From the NCBI GenBank assembly GCA_009741485.1, contig CM019218.1, positions 54,501,889-54,565,888 on the forward strand: 64,000 nt of DNA. The letters run 5' to 3'. The notes below the pieces were generated by a model. The model was given only the letters and a program-made list of their open reading frames with translations, had not been told where the DNA came from and did not search any database. Positions within the stretch are counted from its first letter, which is position 1, and every line of letters begins with the position of its first letter. Made by a program: the position numbers and the translations under genes. This document shows, piece after piece, positions 45,640 to 57,080 of the stretch. This stretch comes from Malurus cyaneus samueli (lineage: Eukaryota > Chordata > Aves > Passeriformes > Maluridae).

Positions 45640-46130
45640 CCAACCTTTTCCGTGTTTCTGTCCTTTCCATCCCAGAACCTCGTGCGGGGCTCGGACCCCT
45701 CCGGACCCAGGCGCAGCAAAGGGACGTGACAAAAACGCGATGCTGGAGCCCGAAACGATCCCTCAATCCCCGTGTTTCCCTTCCCCTGCTCCACCAGGGC
45801 GATCCCTGAGGAAGGAGCCGCCTCTCTCCCCTGCTCCGGGCAGCATTTTCATATTTTAATGAGAGCAGCCGCTCGCCGTCTGCCTTCATTAAGCGCCGCC
45901 GCAATTAGCGGGCGCTCCGTGCCGCGGGCGGGCCGCTTTGTGCTCGGGGTTAAACATCGCTAAAGGATCGTGTCGGGGCACAGCCCGGCCCGAGTCCCTC
46001 TCTGGGGACACAGAAGGTGTCACCCTCTGCCAGGAGGTGCCACCACCGTTCCCTGTCCCAGCCCGGGACATCGCCGTTCCCCCCGGGACAGTGCGGTGAC
46101 AATGTCCCTTCCCCGGAGCTGCTGCAGGGG
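45640..46130. promoter_or_regulatory. CpG-rich patch (small CpG-island-like)
   Basis: Clustered CpG, densest at 45860-45950 (GCCGCTCGCCG, AAGCGCCGCCGC, CCGCGGGCGGGCC), flanked by AT-rich TTTTCATATTTTAATGAG. It could be a CpG-island-associated regulatory element or an unannotated first exon/promoter. No convincing open frame with a Kozak-like start or donor site is visible. The inverted copy is at about 29290-29700. Confidence 0.4.
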
Positions 46131-46449
46131 AACGTCCCTTCCTGCTCTCCCAGCCGGGGTTTTGTGCTTTGGGGTCAGTTTTAGCACAATAAGGTCCCTC
46201 CATTCCTTGGCACACGGTGAGGCACAGCCAGGGATGTTTGGGACGTTTTGGGAGCGTTCCCTCTCCTGGGACTGCAGGAAACCGGGATCACTCCCTGCCT
46301 GCAGCAGCTGAATTAATCTGGCTCAAAACGGGGTTCAGGCAATCCAAACGAGTCCTTGGCCAGGATTTGGGATCTGTCACTGCCCCCAGCCCAGCTCTAA
46401 TCCATAAAAAAAACAGGACCCACCTTCCCCCGCAGCCCCATCGCTCACA
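46131..46449. other. Unique block E sequence
   Basis: Nothing recognised. Inverted counterpart at about 28990-29290. Confidence 0.4.
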
Positions 46450-46690
46450 GAGAGCCCAGCCCAGCCCAGCTCAGCCCAGCCCAGCCCAGCCCAGCCCGTC
46501 CAGTCCCAGGGTCTCTCCAGCCCAGCCCAGCTAGCCCAGCCCAGCCCAGCCTAGTCCAATACAGCCCAGCCAGCCAGCCAGCCTAGTCCAATACAGCCAG
46601 CCCAGCCCAGCCGCCCAGCATCCAGTCCCAGGTCTCTCCCAGCCCAGCCAGCCCAGCCCAGCCAGCCCAGCCCAGCCCAGCTCAGCCCAT
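46450..46690. repeat. CAGCC pentanucleotide array
   Basis: CCCAG/CAGCC units with CCAGTCCCAGGTCTCTC and TAGTCCAATACAG inserts that themselves repeat, giving a higher-order structure. Inverted, shortened copy at about 28820-28960. Confidence 0.93.
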
Positions 46691-47479
46691 TGTTATTCCT
46701 CAGAACCATGTTTTCCACAGAGCATCAGCAAAATCTCTCCATTTGAATCCCATCCCTCATAAAATTCTTTTGAATATTTAAGAGCGAGCGCAGCGCTCAG
46801 ATCCTATCTGCTGTGATATCCTCCTTCATTTCCTCTTACAGGCCCCAGATAACACCGTGACCCCCACGGGCCCACGGAAGGCTATAAAAAGATGCACAGA
46901 TAGTTCTGACACCGCCAGCAGCTCCTGCTCTGCCACCCAACCACAATTCCCGGCGATTTTTCCCTTTATTACACCAGGATTGGTTTTTTACACCACAAAA
47001 TGCTTTCATTATGGGGGCAGAACGGCATCATGTGGGGTTTAACCCTTGGGAGAACAGCAACTCCTGGCTTGGTGCATTCGGGATTAACCCAGGTGAGCTC
47101 CAGCTGCCATGGAAGGAGCTCAACCCATCTCTGTGGGATTTCAGCTCCCACCCAGACCCTGCAGGGCTCCCACCATCACCAAATGAGGAGTTTTGTGTGT
47201 GATGCAGTTCAGGGTGTGGAGCTGCCTCCCCCATTCCCAGTCTGTATCCAGCAGATCCCACAGCACAGGGTGGTGGATTTGGGGTTTGGGATCAGGGGCA
47301 CCACCTGGAATCACGAGATTTGGCACAGATGGAAAGCCCTACAGTGAGGTGTCACCACTGTGGGGTTGGGACCCTCTCCCAGGGACAGATGGGGCATCCT
47401 GGGCAGGGACACAAACACAGGAAAATGGAATTGTCACCCACCCGTGGCTGGAGCAGGAGCAGGGACAGACCCAGAGCCA
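46691..47479. other. Unique block E sequence
   Basis: No gene or repeat recognised. A possible regulatory patch lies at 46730-46860 (GAATATTTAAGAGCG). Inverted counterpart at 28050-28800. Confidence 0.4.
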
Positions 47480-47700
47480 CCCCACAGCCACCCTGACCCA
47501 GCAGCTGCCTGAGGATTTATATAAAATCATAAATATCAATCACATCGGGCAGGATATCGATCCGCAGATTTCACTGACATTTACAAATAAATGATGTATT
47601 GCAGTTTTCATTTTGCTGGCTGGGCTGACCCTAACGGCCTTTACATAATTTACTTTTGATTAAAGAAGTGCTTTGACGCAGAGAACCAAAAAAAAAAAAA
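47480..47700. promoter_or_regulatory. Candidate conserved non-coding element
   Basis: AAATCATAAATATCAATC, ATATCGATCCGCAG, AATAAATGATGTATTGCAG and TTACATAATTTACTTTTG. Repeat-free, ending in a poly-A tract at 47688-47702. Confidence 0.42.
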
Positions 47701-48049
47701 AAACCAAAAGAAAATAAATCAATACAATTATGAGATCAGCTTTAAAACAATGTGCTGTGGCAGGGGGAAAAGGAGAACTTTTGAAGACGTTCACATGAAA
47801 CTGTGATGTCTGAAGATGTTTCAACAAATTTTCTACTTACTGAGAGCAGGGAATGGGCTGAGGACACGTCAGGAGCTGCAGATTGATTTTTAGGAAGGTA
47901 CCAGGGTGAGGAATGGTCTCTCCAGCCGGGTTTGGGGCAGAGTTTGATATTCACACTCACTCAGAACTCACTGAAAATGCAGAGAAGGAGCAGCCCCACT
48001 CTGTCTCGCCCACATTTCAATTTGGGATGGACACAGTGCCCGCTGCAGC

Positions 48050-48245
48050 TCCCGAGAAACCAACGGCATTAAAATCAGCTAATGCGCTGCCATATGTTCA
48101 TTAAAACGCCACAACGTGCAAAATAATGGTGACAGGAGGTTAAAGTCATCTCCTGGTGAACAATATCCAAAAATATGATTTTTTGGCAACCGAACTGTGA
48201 GCATTATACATAATTAATGAGTGTTCTTGCACTTATGATGCCCCT
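48050..48245. promoter_or_regulatory. Candidate conserved non-coding element
   Basis: CATTAAAATCAGCTAATGC, GTTCATTAAAACGCC, AAAATATGATTTTTTGGC and TAATTAAT at 48211-48218. Homeobox-site-rich and repeat-free, with no coding frame. Inverted noisy copy at about 27430-27620. Confidence 0.45.
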
Positions 48246-48489
48246 GCATAAAGGGAATAACCACAACCTGTTTGCGTTTGTGAGGCACGAAAAAAGCCCC
48301 CACACTCACTTTTTTTTTCCCTCCTCTCCCCGCTCAGCAGTGCCACAAGACTCCAACTTATTTTGCCTTCCAAGAAAAGTGAGGAGGAGAATGTGGATTT
48401 TGGGAGCTGCTGAGATGGCGCCAGGCTGCTGGGGGATATTGGGGAATCCGTGGGTGCTGCCTGCCCTCATTTCCCTTCCCGGGGCTCTG

Positions 48490-48545
48490 AGAGCTGAAAT
48501 AATGCTGAAATAATGCTGAAATTATACTGAAATAATGCTGAAAGG
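48490..48545. repeat. 12-bp tandem repeat, about 4.5 units
   Basis: GCTGAAATAAT-type units, one changed to TATACTGAAATAAT. Confidence 0.85.
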
Positions 48546-48615
48546 GAGGGAAAAGGGAGAAAATTACATCAGTGCAGGTGACAATGTGGCTGTGCTGCCC
48601 TTATTGAGAGAGGCA

Positions 48616-48669
48616 GGGTTAGGATTAGGGTCAGGGTCAGGATTAGGATCAGGGTTAGGATTAGGGTTA
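48616..48669 (+). repeat. Degenerate telomere-like hexamer run, 9 units
   Basis: Nine in-register hexamers of the form GG(G/A)T(T/C)A. In order these are three kinds: GGGTTA (3), GGATTA (3), and GGGTCA or GGATCA (3). GGGTTA is the vertebrate telomere unit. The variants are those seen at decayed interstitial telomere repeats. Reversed copy at about 27009-27060. Confidence 0.8.
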
Positions 48670-49008
48670 GCCAGCAGCTCCTCCTGCTCTTTTTGTATTT
48701 TTTAGTGAATTCCAGACCTGTGGAAGGGAAAAGCCAACCGGGTGTGGATCCCTGACAGACCCAAAACTCTCAGGGAATTGTTTTTGCCATCAGTGAGCAC
48801 AAGATGGAGTATGGGAAGTGGAACTGTAGGGACACTGTGGGGATTCCCATCCTGAGGGTGCCCAGCCCTGCTCCTGCCCGTCTCCACAACCCCACACAGG
48901 GAATTAATTCCTTGGGCTCCAGAGAGACAGGATCAGGCTGAGCATGGTTTGTCACACTCAGGATCATTCATCCCCAATTTCTGTCATTCCAAGAATCAGT
49001 GCTCTGCA

Positions 49009-49660
49009 AACCCCACATTAATGGTGAGAAAAGGCAAAAACTTTTTGTGTCCCCACATTAATTTTGAGGAAAGGCAAAAACTCCATTCCCAAACTGATGG
49101 TGAGAAAGGTAAAAACTCTTTGTGTTCCTAACCTGATGGTGAGAAAGGTAAAAACTCTTTGTGTTCCCAAACTGATGGTGAGGAAAGGTAAAAACTCCTT
49201 GTGTTCCCATATTGATGGTTTGTGTTTCCACATTATTTTGAGGGAACGTAAAAACTCTTTGTGTCCCCATACTGATGGTGAGGAAAGGTAAAAACTTTTT
49301 GTGTCCCCACATTAATTTTGAGGAAAAGCAAAAACTCCATTCCCAAACTGATATTGAGCAAAGGTAAAAATTCTTTGTGTTCCTAAACTGATGGTGAGGA
49401 AAGGAAAAAACTCTTTGTGTTCCCACATTAATGGTGAGGAAAGGCAAAAACTCCATTCCCAAACTGATGTTGAGGAAAGGCAAAAACTATTTGTGTTCCC
49501 AAACTGATGGTGAGGAAAGGTAAAAACTCTTTGTGTTCCCACATTAATGGTGAGGAAAGGCAAAACTCCGTTCCCAAACTGATGTTGAGGAAAGGCAAAA
49601 ACTCTTTGTGTTCCCAAACTGATGGTGAGAAAAGGTAAAAACTCTTTGTGTTCCCATTTC
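49009..49660. repeat. 36-40-bp minisatellite, about 16 units
   Basis: Units of GATGGTGAGGAAAGG, TAAAAACTC and TTTGTGTTCCCAAACT (40 bp). A 36-bp type carries CAAAAACTCCATTCCC instead, and a third has ATTAATTTTGAGG. The unit types alternate in an irregular but recurrent order. The open frames across it are repeat peptides. Confidence 0.94.
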
Positions 49661-50389
49661 TCTCACCACAAGTCACGACTGCAAAAGAAAAAAAAAAACA
49701 AAACAAAACCCCAAGACAAAACTACATCCACGAAATCAAATAAATACAAACGCAAAGACTGATCTGAAGGAAAGCAATCAGCTGTGAGCCAGTTTATTCA
49801 ATCTGCCTAATGGAAGAAGGTTGCAAACATCCCAATGTTTACTCTGATTTTTTTTTCCCTTTTGGCAGCAATAAAAACAAATAAAGCAGAACCACTTGTA
49901 ATTCATTTTGAGGTCTGAATGCACCCAGAGAATCCAAGGCAGCAGCAGATGTTTGGCCCAAACCCTCCTGAAAAGGAGCTCTGGTTCAGAGGCTGAATGG
50001 AGACATTCCCCATGGGATTCCTGAAGATTCCAAATTTCACTGGAAATGGGGTGATGGAAGAATTGCTGCCCAGAAATCCCGGGATTTCAAGCAGGTGGTT
50101 TAACCCCCAACCCCCAAGAATCCCTGACACTGGATAGCAGCATCTGTTATAGTTCATTAAATAATTCTTTGGGAATGGCCCCTTCGTAGGCTCTGCCGGA
50201 AAGCTGCTTTTTAAAACAAACTTTGCCAATATAAAAGGGAAAATTCAAGAAATCTCTTCCCATCCATTATTCAGAATCTCTGATAGGATCTCTGTCAGAA
50301 AAGCACCAAAGCCCCAGGGTAACTTTGTACCCTTCAGTTGTCCCAGGGAAATGAATTTTGAGGTTTGTCTGATAAACCCCAGGGCTGCC
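49661..50389. other. Single-copy non-coding DNA
   Basis: No repeat or gene recognised apart from an A-rich patch at 49682-49710. AT-rich regulatory-looking patches occur at 49790-49910. Confidence 0.4.
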
Positions 50390-50645
50390 AATGCCCACTT
50401 TTTCCCCATCCTGAGCACTCAGTGCCACATTCAGGTGACCCCTCCAGGGATGGCGACCCCAAATCTCCCTGGGAGCCCCTTCCCAGGCCTGGCCACCCTT
50501 TCCATGAGGAAATTCCCGCTGATGTCCACCCTGAGCCTCCCCTGGCCCAGCCTGAGGCCGTTCCCTCTCCTCCTGTCCCTGTTCCCTGTCCCAAATCCCA
50601 AATCCCCCCTGGCTGTCTCCTCCTGTCAGGGAGTTTAGAGAAGCA
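50390..50645 (-). mobile_element. CR1 LINE fragment (more 5' part)
   Basis: GATGTCCACCCTGAGCC, CCTGAGGCCGTTCCCTC, TCCTGTCCCTGTTCCC and CTCCTGTCAGGGAGTTTAG in order. These are the CR1 landmarks upstream of the 3' end, on the minus strand. Confidence 0.88.
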
Positions 50646-51479
50646 GAATGTCTTCCCTCACACCTCAGGACAGCACACAGATTTTCCAGGATGGATTTGT
50701 GGCTCCCAACACCTCCCTGGCATCGTTAAACCAAAAATCCGCTCGGAAACGCTCGCTCCGTGTCCCAGAGGAGGCGAAACACAGTCACTGGTGAGGAGAG
50801 AACAACAATAAAAGGAGAATGAACGCTCCCTAAGTGCTTCCTAAAACCAAAAAATTTGATATGCAGCCCGTGTACCCACGCAATTACGGAGCCTTCTAGC
50901 TCTGAGCTGGAACAGATGGAATTCTCTCCCCCTGTCTCTCTTTGAGATGAGGTGAACGCATCCCTCGAGGGAAGAGCAGGCGGAGCTGCTGAGCTGGCAG
51001 GGCTGGTGCCAAGCAGCTGCTTCCCGATGAACTGATGGGTCTGGGTGGGCACAGCCTGGCAGGGCCTTTCTGTCACCAGCTTTTCCCCGGGAAGGGTGGA
51101 GCAGGTCAGGGATAAATTCATTAAAGCTCAGCGGGAGCGGAACAGCGGGGGCGGCGCAAGGGGGCACTGGGAAATGATGGAGATTTGCTGTTTGTTTATT
51201 AAATAGTAAACATCTTTCCTTTGGACCGTGTTGGGCTGCAGTTTTATAAATTCCAGCTGAGCTCTGGGTTCCTGGGACAGCCTCGGCAGGAGGGGAAGGA
51301 GAACTCACAGCCTTCACCAGGAAACAGGGGAAGGGAGGAATTGCTGACTGCACAGCTCTGCTCCTCAAATGTTGTGCTCTGGAAAGTCTCAAAGCTCTGC
51401 TTGAATACTAAAATCAATCTGTACCCACACAACCTTTATGTAAAATAAACAATTTTAACCTGGTTTTATGAGACTGAGG
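50646..51479. other. Single-copy non-coding DNA
   Basis: No repeat recognised. The minus-strand open frame 50841-51392 (183 codons) has no visible domain and crosses conserved-looking AT-rich DNA near 50840-50900 (CAATTACGGAGCC). It is not called as a gene. Confidence 0.35.
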
Positions 51480-51600
51480 TGGAAAAGGGGATTGGAGCAG
51501 CCTTGGGGATGGTGCAAGGTGTCCCTGCCCACGGTGGGGTGGAGTGAGATGGGGTTTCAGAGCCAAACCATTCCAGGATTTTAGGAGATAAGTTCAGGAA
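51480..51600 (+). mobile_element. CR1 LINE 3' end
   Basis: GGTGTCCCTGCCCACGG, GTGGAGTGAGATGGGG, then CCAAACCATTCCAGGATTTT. The CR1 terminal block in sense orientation. Confidence 0.75.
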
Positions 51601-52285
51601 TCTGCACTTCTCTTGCACACTTATCAGTGCAGAATCTGTAACTCCAACACCCACCTGCTCAGGTGTTCAGCCAGCACAGGTAAATCCTGGCACACCCCAA
51701 AGCAGAGCACTGCAATCACATTGGTGACAATTCAGCACTGGAGCTTTACATTAAGACGAGAAAAAATCAGAACAATTTCTGCGAGCTCCAAATGAAACCC
51801 AGCTGGTCTGGCTCCCAGTCCCTTCCCAGTTGCCTTTACTGACCCAGAGCAGAATATTCCCTGCAGCAGCTCGTTCCTGCGGGGCCAGAGGGTTCTGCCA
51901 GCCCTGGCTGAGGAGCTGCTGGCAGGCTGCAATGGCAGGGGCTCTGCCCTCCATTCTTTTCCCAATCACAACACAACAAAGCCATTTGGATTTCTGAAAT
52001 GTCACCGTGCCTGCCCGGAGCCCTGGTGCAGACAAGGTAATTATCCCTTCCTGTCACCCCTGCTCGCTCCAGCTTGGTTAAAATGAAGTGTTTTTACCAA
52101 GTCTGTCAAGCGGCGGCCCAGGAAATGTTCCTGAATTGCATCTGCTGAGGGAAAACCGGGCAGTTCTGGGGGATGAGGGGCAGTGGTCACTCGGTCATTG
52201 TGTTCCTCCTCTGCCCCTGCCAAGCTCTGGCTTTCCATACCCACCACAAGTCAACAAAGCTGCTCCTCTGCTGCAAAACCCCACA
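51601..52285. other. Single-copy non-coding DNA
   Basis: Nothing recognised in this stretch. Confidence 0.4.
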
Positions 52286-52760
52286 TTTGGAAGGGAGGAG
52301 AGCTTATCTTTCATTTCCCCTCGATCAGCTGCGCGCCGTGCTGATGTATTTATAGTTCCAATCCCCACCCATAAATGCCCCCCGAGCAGGGGATATCGCA
52401 CCTCTCGATTACTGTTATTGCTTTATTGCTCCCGGGGAGCGTAAATCACCGGCTTCCCCCAGCAAAGCTCCACAATTACATTACAATGTACACACAGCCG
52501 AGACGATTAAGGCATTGCCATTCCATAAAAGTCTTTATAGTTTTTAAGTGTACACCTCTAAGTGTTTCAATTAAAGAACTACACGCTCGCCTGGTAATTG
52601 CCCTCCCATTCCTGATAGGGCTCCGCAGCAAAAAGAGGAAGAAGCAAGACTAAAAGGTGGAAAATTGGAATATAAAACACCGAATATCAAGCTGCCATAA
52701 AAAGAAAACCACAGGTTTAAATTATGCTTATTAGAGTCGTTTGCACGGTTTAACTCTTGC
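52286..52760. promoter_or_regulatory. Candidate conserved non-coding element
   Basis: CGATCAGCTGCGCGCCG, GATTACTGTTATTGC, CACAATTACATTACAATG, CGAGACGATTAAGGC, CAATTAAAGAACTAC and GGTTTAAATTATGC. Repeat-free and long, with no exon-like frame. One of the stronger enhancer-like stretches. Confidence 0.47.
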
Positions 52761-53689
52761 ACTCTGCTGCCAGGAATCTGTTGTTTGTTTCTCACACAGA
52801 AAACTCTTCTCTCCCTGTCCCGAGTTTGGCAGGGAATCACTCACTGGGAGGAAATGGTTTTTGCTTTTCTGGAGAGCAGCTGCCACCAGGAATCACCCTG
52901 GAGTGACCACAGAGGTCCTTCCAGAGTGGCCAGGACAGAAAAGTCCAGCCCAGGGTTGTCGGGGAAGCCAGAGCTGTCGGAAGGATGACATCTTGTGGTA
53001 GGACGGCTCGGAGGAGCTGGGATTAATTAAACCCTGCTGTAAATGAAGCTGTAGAAACGTCCTGAGATGAGGAGGGGGCTTTGTGCAGCCCTCCCAGCTG
53101 GGAGGAACCTCAAATTGATTCCATATTAACTTTGAGACTGTATAGAGTGGGGAAGGGATTTCTGATCCATGCTTTAGGGTCACCTCACCTGGCAGGAGAA
53201 GCTCTCCAAGGAAGGAATCAGGGGAGCTCTGCGTTCCCCAGAGAGCATTTCTGGGGTTCATGGCCTTGGAAATGGCTGCATTTCAAAAACCCACCCTTTG
53301 GGTTTTATTTGAGCCAAATTTGTGGTTTGTGGATTTGTGGGTTTTTCATCTCACTCCATAATCCAGCGTCTCCAAGGAGAGCACGAAGCTGAACTTGGAC
53401 TGTTCTGGAGAATTAATAAGGAAATTCGTCATAAAATCACTCTTGAAAATGGTCTCAGCTGCTTGGAAAACCTCATTTTACTGTGAAGTTTGTAAGAAAA
53501 TGGTGTTACTTTGATACAAGCCTGGCATTTGAACCCAAATTTGCCTTCTTCCACCCCATGGAGATTCCCTGGCACCGGGGGCAGTTCCAGGAGTAATTCC
53601 TCAAGAATCAGAATGGGATGGAAGGGAGAAGTGGGCACCACTTGATAAGCAGCAGACATTAATTAATGCTCCAGCACAATGGAATTCAT
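52761..53689. other. Single-copy non-coding DNA
   Basis: Possible very degenerate CR1 traces near 52890-52980, too weak to call. Otherwise nothing recognised. Confidence 0.35.
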
Positions 53690-53880
53690 CTGGAATAACG
53701 TATGGAGGCCACAGGAACAGTAAAGGGAAATTCATCATGGTTAATGTTATTACACTGAGTGTCAGAGGAAGCAGTGATGATTTGCCACTTACTGTGGGAT
53801 GGGATGTAATCGAAATGCAATTGTGGTTGGATTGCCTGGAACATCCACATTAAGGAGAACTGGCAGGAAAACCAGGATTA
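53690..53880. promoter_or_regulatory. Candidate conserved non-coding element
   Basis: GGTTAATGTTATTACACTG, CAGTGATGATTTGCC and GTAATCGAAATGCAATTG. Repeat-free, called from texture only. Confidence 0.38.
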
Positions 53881-54679
53881 GCTCCCGTTCCATGGCTGCT
53901 TCATTGGGCTCAGAACCTGCAGGTCCAGCTTGGGGATGATGCCTCTGCTTGCCAAGGCGAGAGCACCACAGATTTTAAAATCAAATATTCTGCTTTTCCT
54001 CCCTTTTTAAGGCTGCAATGCTTGGGTAAATTTGGATTTAACAGTGCAAGTTCTGGCACATTTTTGGGATGACCCCAAAACACCAAATCAGCTCTTAGTG
54101 GATTTTTCTCCTCCCCATCAGACATTTGTACCTCATCCTCCTTCCTGACAATCCTCTTGACCTACAGATGTTGAAAACCTTTTCCAGTGGAGGTTCAGGT
54201 GCCCATTTAGCAAAATTTATCTGCACTTTCAGAGCTGTGGTTGGGTTTATTTCCCATTGATGGCACCCTAGGAGCAGCCCATGGGCCCTGAGAAGCAAAA
54301 CAGAGAGGCTGCTCCAAAGGAATCATTTCTCCTTTAGAGTAAAAGCTTTTCCCTTCCAAAATAACAACTCTGCCAGATCGTTCCTGATATTTCTTCCGCA
54401 GGAAAAAATGCCTCCTTCAGAGTTCAACATTTGTTTGGATGGTTTAAAGCATCCCAGAGCAAAACCCATCCACCAACGTTACGCCTGCAAGGCATCAGCA
54501 AATCCACCACACACAAAAAGGGTTTGTGCAGGATTGATGTTGTTCTTCACCCCAACCATTCAGGGCTGGGTTTCTGTAAGGATTCTTTGGGAACAGAAGC
54601 CAACAGGTTGGTGTAAAATCTCCCAAATTTCCCCTACTGTGGGATATCACAGCTCTCAGCTGTCTGCTGGAATGTTATT
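53881..54679. other. Single-copy non-coding DNA
   Basis: Nothing recognised beyond chance open frames. Confidence 0.4.
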
Positions 54680-55010
54680 CCAAAGCAGTGCAAGCTATTG
54701 TCACACATTCCCTTTTGAAATAAAAAAAATATATATCTACAGGGATTTATTTCCCTTTAAATATCTGTAAATCAGCATTCATTGCAGCACTATAAATTCT
54801 AATTCTTTAAAGGAAATGGTGTCTAACATTTGCAGCTGATTCCATTTGAGAACCACACAGCTGCTCCAGGGCTGCTTTGTCATTGAAATAAAAACTCCGA
54901 GGTTTCCATTAGCTTTAGGTCTATGAAAAGAAATACACTTATGTATCTTTTAGAAGATTCTAAATAGTTATTATTTATTTATACAGCCCTGGAAGCTTGC
55001 TAGGCATTTC
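54680..55010. promoter_or_regulatory. Candidate conserved non-coding element
   Basis: AAATATATATCTACAGGG, TTTAAATATCTGTAAATC, CTATAAATTCTAATTC and TAGTTATTATTTATTTATAC. AT-rich and repeat-free. Confidence 0.42.
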
Positions 55011-55289
55011 ACAGGCACGCAAGGAGAGCTCCGACTAAACCACAAACAAATAAATCCAGCAGGGAAGAGAAGGAAAAACAAAATTTCCCTTCTCGGTGCT
55101 GTCAGCCCGTGACACACTGCCCCACCTCTGCCACTTCTCCCAATGTTTTCCCTCATTTGCAGCTGCTTTGCTTCTCTTCCAGCACCGTTTAGACCAAAAC
55201 AGGGCCACCTCAGTGCAGTGGGAGGAATGAAATTTCTGCAGGAGGAGCGTTTGGTGGAGTTCAAGGGAAGTCAATGATCAGAATCAAAC

Positions 55290-55385
55290 AATGGATGATG
55301 ATGGATGGATGGATGGGATCCAAGATGGGATCCAAGGATGGGATCCAAGGGATGGGATGGGATGGGATGGGATGGGATGGGATGG
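55290..55385. repeat. GGATG/GGGAT simple repeat
   Basis: GATGGATGGATGGATGGGAT, then GGGATCCAA units and a pure GGGAT run at 55350-55383. Confidence 0.92.
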
Positions 55386-55480
55386 CTTTGAAGGCCACCC
55401 AGTGCCACCCCTGCCATGGCAGGGACCCCTTCCCCTGGCCCAGAGTGCCCCAATGTCCAGCCTGGCCCTGGCCCTGCCTT
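55385..55480 (-). mobile_element. CR1 LINE fragment
   Basis: CCACCCCTGCCATGGCAGGG and CAATGTCCAGCCTGGCC, in CR1 minus-strand order. The GGGAT array at its 3' side may have grown from the CR1 tail. Confidence 0.82.
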
Positions 55481-55779
55481 TGGTGTTTCAGACCATTCAC
55501 TGTCCCCTGTGCTCAGGACCCTCCACCTCTGCCATAATCCAAACCAAGAATCCTCATTTATTATTATTTTTCACTCCCTTCCCTACTGGACAGCTCAAGG
55601 TCTCCTCCCCACCCAACTGTGGCCAACAAATGCAAAACTCAGGAGAAAACATTTTCCTTTTCTTTTAAAGGACTGAACGAGAGCCAGGATGACATTTTTG
55701 GATAATTGAAGGCAACTCTGATGAGCCCAAAAGTTGCAATTTCCCTTTTCAATTGAAGAACTCTTTTTAATCCAGATCA

Positions 55780-56420
55780 TCTTTGGTCAGCAGCTTAGAG
55801 CTGTGACAATTTCTCCAGAATCACTGCTAGAGGTTGTAAACTTTAACGACCTTTTACTTTCCAGGGCCTTGTTTTTCCCCAGCTGTAATTAAGTGTATAT
55901 CTACACATTTAAAGGATAAGAAGGATTCATATTACACTAAAAAATCATCTCTGTGCTCCCCACTACAAACTTGCCCGGCCCAGGCTCAGCTGTGGCCAAC
56001 AATACGAGAGGAGTCATTACTGTAACTAAATTAGACCGTTTGTTTTCTTTCCCTCAAATCGAATTGTGGAGGAGCTGCTTTATTGCAAAACAGACATTAA
56101 AATTCCAGCTAGACCTCCGAGAGAAAGTAATTTCTATTTTATCAGCACTGTAAAGCTGTCTTTATGTTCTGAAGCAGGAAATATTGCAGGGATATTTATA
56201 GCTCCGGCACCAAAGCCAGTTTGAATAGAAATGTTACTGCGGTCGGCAGAGCTGTCACATTGCTCAGTGGAGCAGGGAATTTTAGTGAATTTGTGAATTA
56301 CCCTTTCAGTCTTGACAAGTCTTTCAACGAGCCTGGTGTGTGTCTGGAGCTGCTTTGTGCTTTTGGGATAATGATTAAAGACTGGGATCACTTTGGGAGG
56401 AGATTTGCACGGTATCTCAC
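55780..56420. promoter_or_regulatory. Candidate conserved non-coding region
   Basis: Over 600 bp without repeats: GTAAACTTTAACGACC, AGCTGTAATTAAGTG, GTAACTAAATTAGACCG, CAAATCGAATTGTGG, CAGACATTAAAATTCC, AATTTCTATTTTATC and GGATATTTATAGCTCC. This is the most extended enhancer-like stretch in the window. A plus-strand frame that opens inside it (56221-57054) starts at TTG and is rejected as a gene. Confidence 0.48.
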
Positions 56421-56462
56421 AGATAATCTGTTCCCATCACCGGCACCTTCCGAGGAGCACCT

Positions 56463-56612
56463 GGGTTCCCAAATTTGCTGTGTCCCCAATCTGTTGTGTC
56501 CCAAATTTGCTGTGTCCCCAATTTGCTGTGCCCAAAATTTGCTGTCTCCCAAATTTGTTGTGTCCCCAATTTGCTGTGTCCAAAATTTGCTGTGTCCCCA
56601 ATTTGCTATCTC
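56463..56612. repeat. 18-19-bp minisatellite, about 8 units
   Basis: Units of CCCAAATTTGC followed by TGTGTCCC, alternating with CCCCAATTTGC and CCAAAATTTGC types. Confidence 0.92.
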
Positions 56613-56879
56613 CCAGCCCCGGGCTCCCTTCTGCCCCTGGGCCCTGCGTTGCTCCTGCAGCTCCAGAAATGCAGGTTCTGCTGGCCAAAATTTCCACAGG
56701 ATTAACAATTCTTTGCTTCCCTCACATGTGTGGCACAGGAGAAACTCTTCCCTATCCATCCCCATCTCTGCCATGGGTTTAACCCAGCTGAACAAACCGA
56801 GGCACGCAGCAAACACAACAATTTGTCTTTGCAAACTTTCTGAGCTGTCTGCATATTTCCCTCAGATTCCCCACGTGCC

Positions 56880-57080
56880 TGTGACCCCCGGCCCCCCGTC
56901 ATTAGCCAGGATTGCAAATGGGCTGCAGCGGGAGAAAATCTCAAATAAAGACTTTGTGTCCCTGATTAAAGCCATCCATTACCATCCCCGCGCTAATGGA
57001 TTGTGGCAGAGCGCTGCCGAGCTCAGCCTGGCCAATGCTGCTGTCGGAATGTGAACAAAATCATCTGAAATGGTGATTTC
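56880..57080. promoter_or_regulatory. Candidate conserved non-coding element
   Basis: GTCATTAGCCAGGATTGC, CCTGATTAAAGCC, GCGCTAATGGATTGTGG and CAAAATCATCTGAAATGG. Repeat-free. Confidence 0.4.

Noticed and set aside
56221..57054. 277-codon plus-strand open frame
   Set aside because: It starts at TTG, passes through the 18-19-bp minisatellite (ICCVPNLLCP-type repeats) and enhancer-like DNA, and shows no recognisable domain or splice structure.
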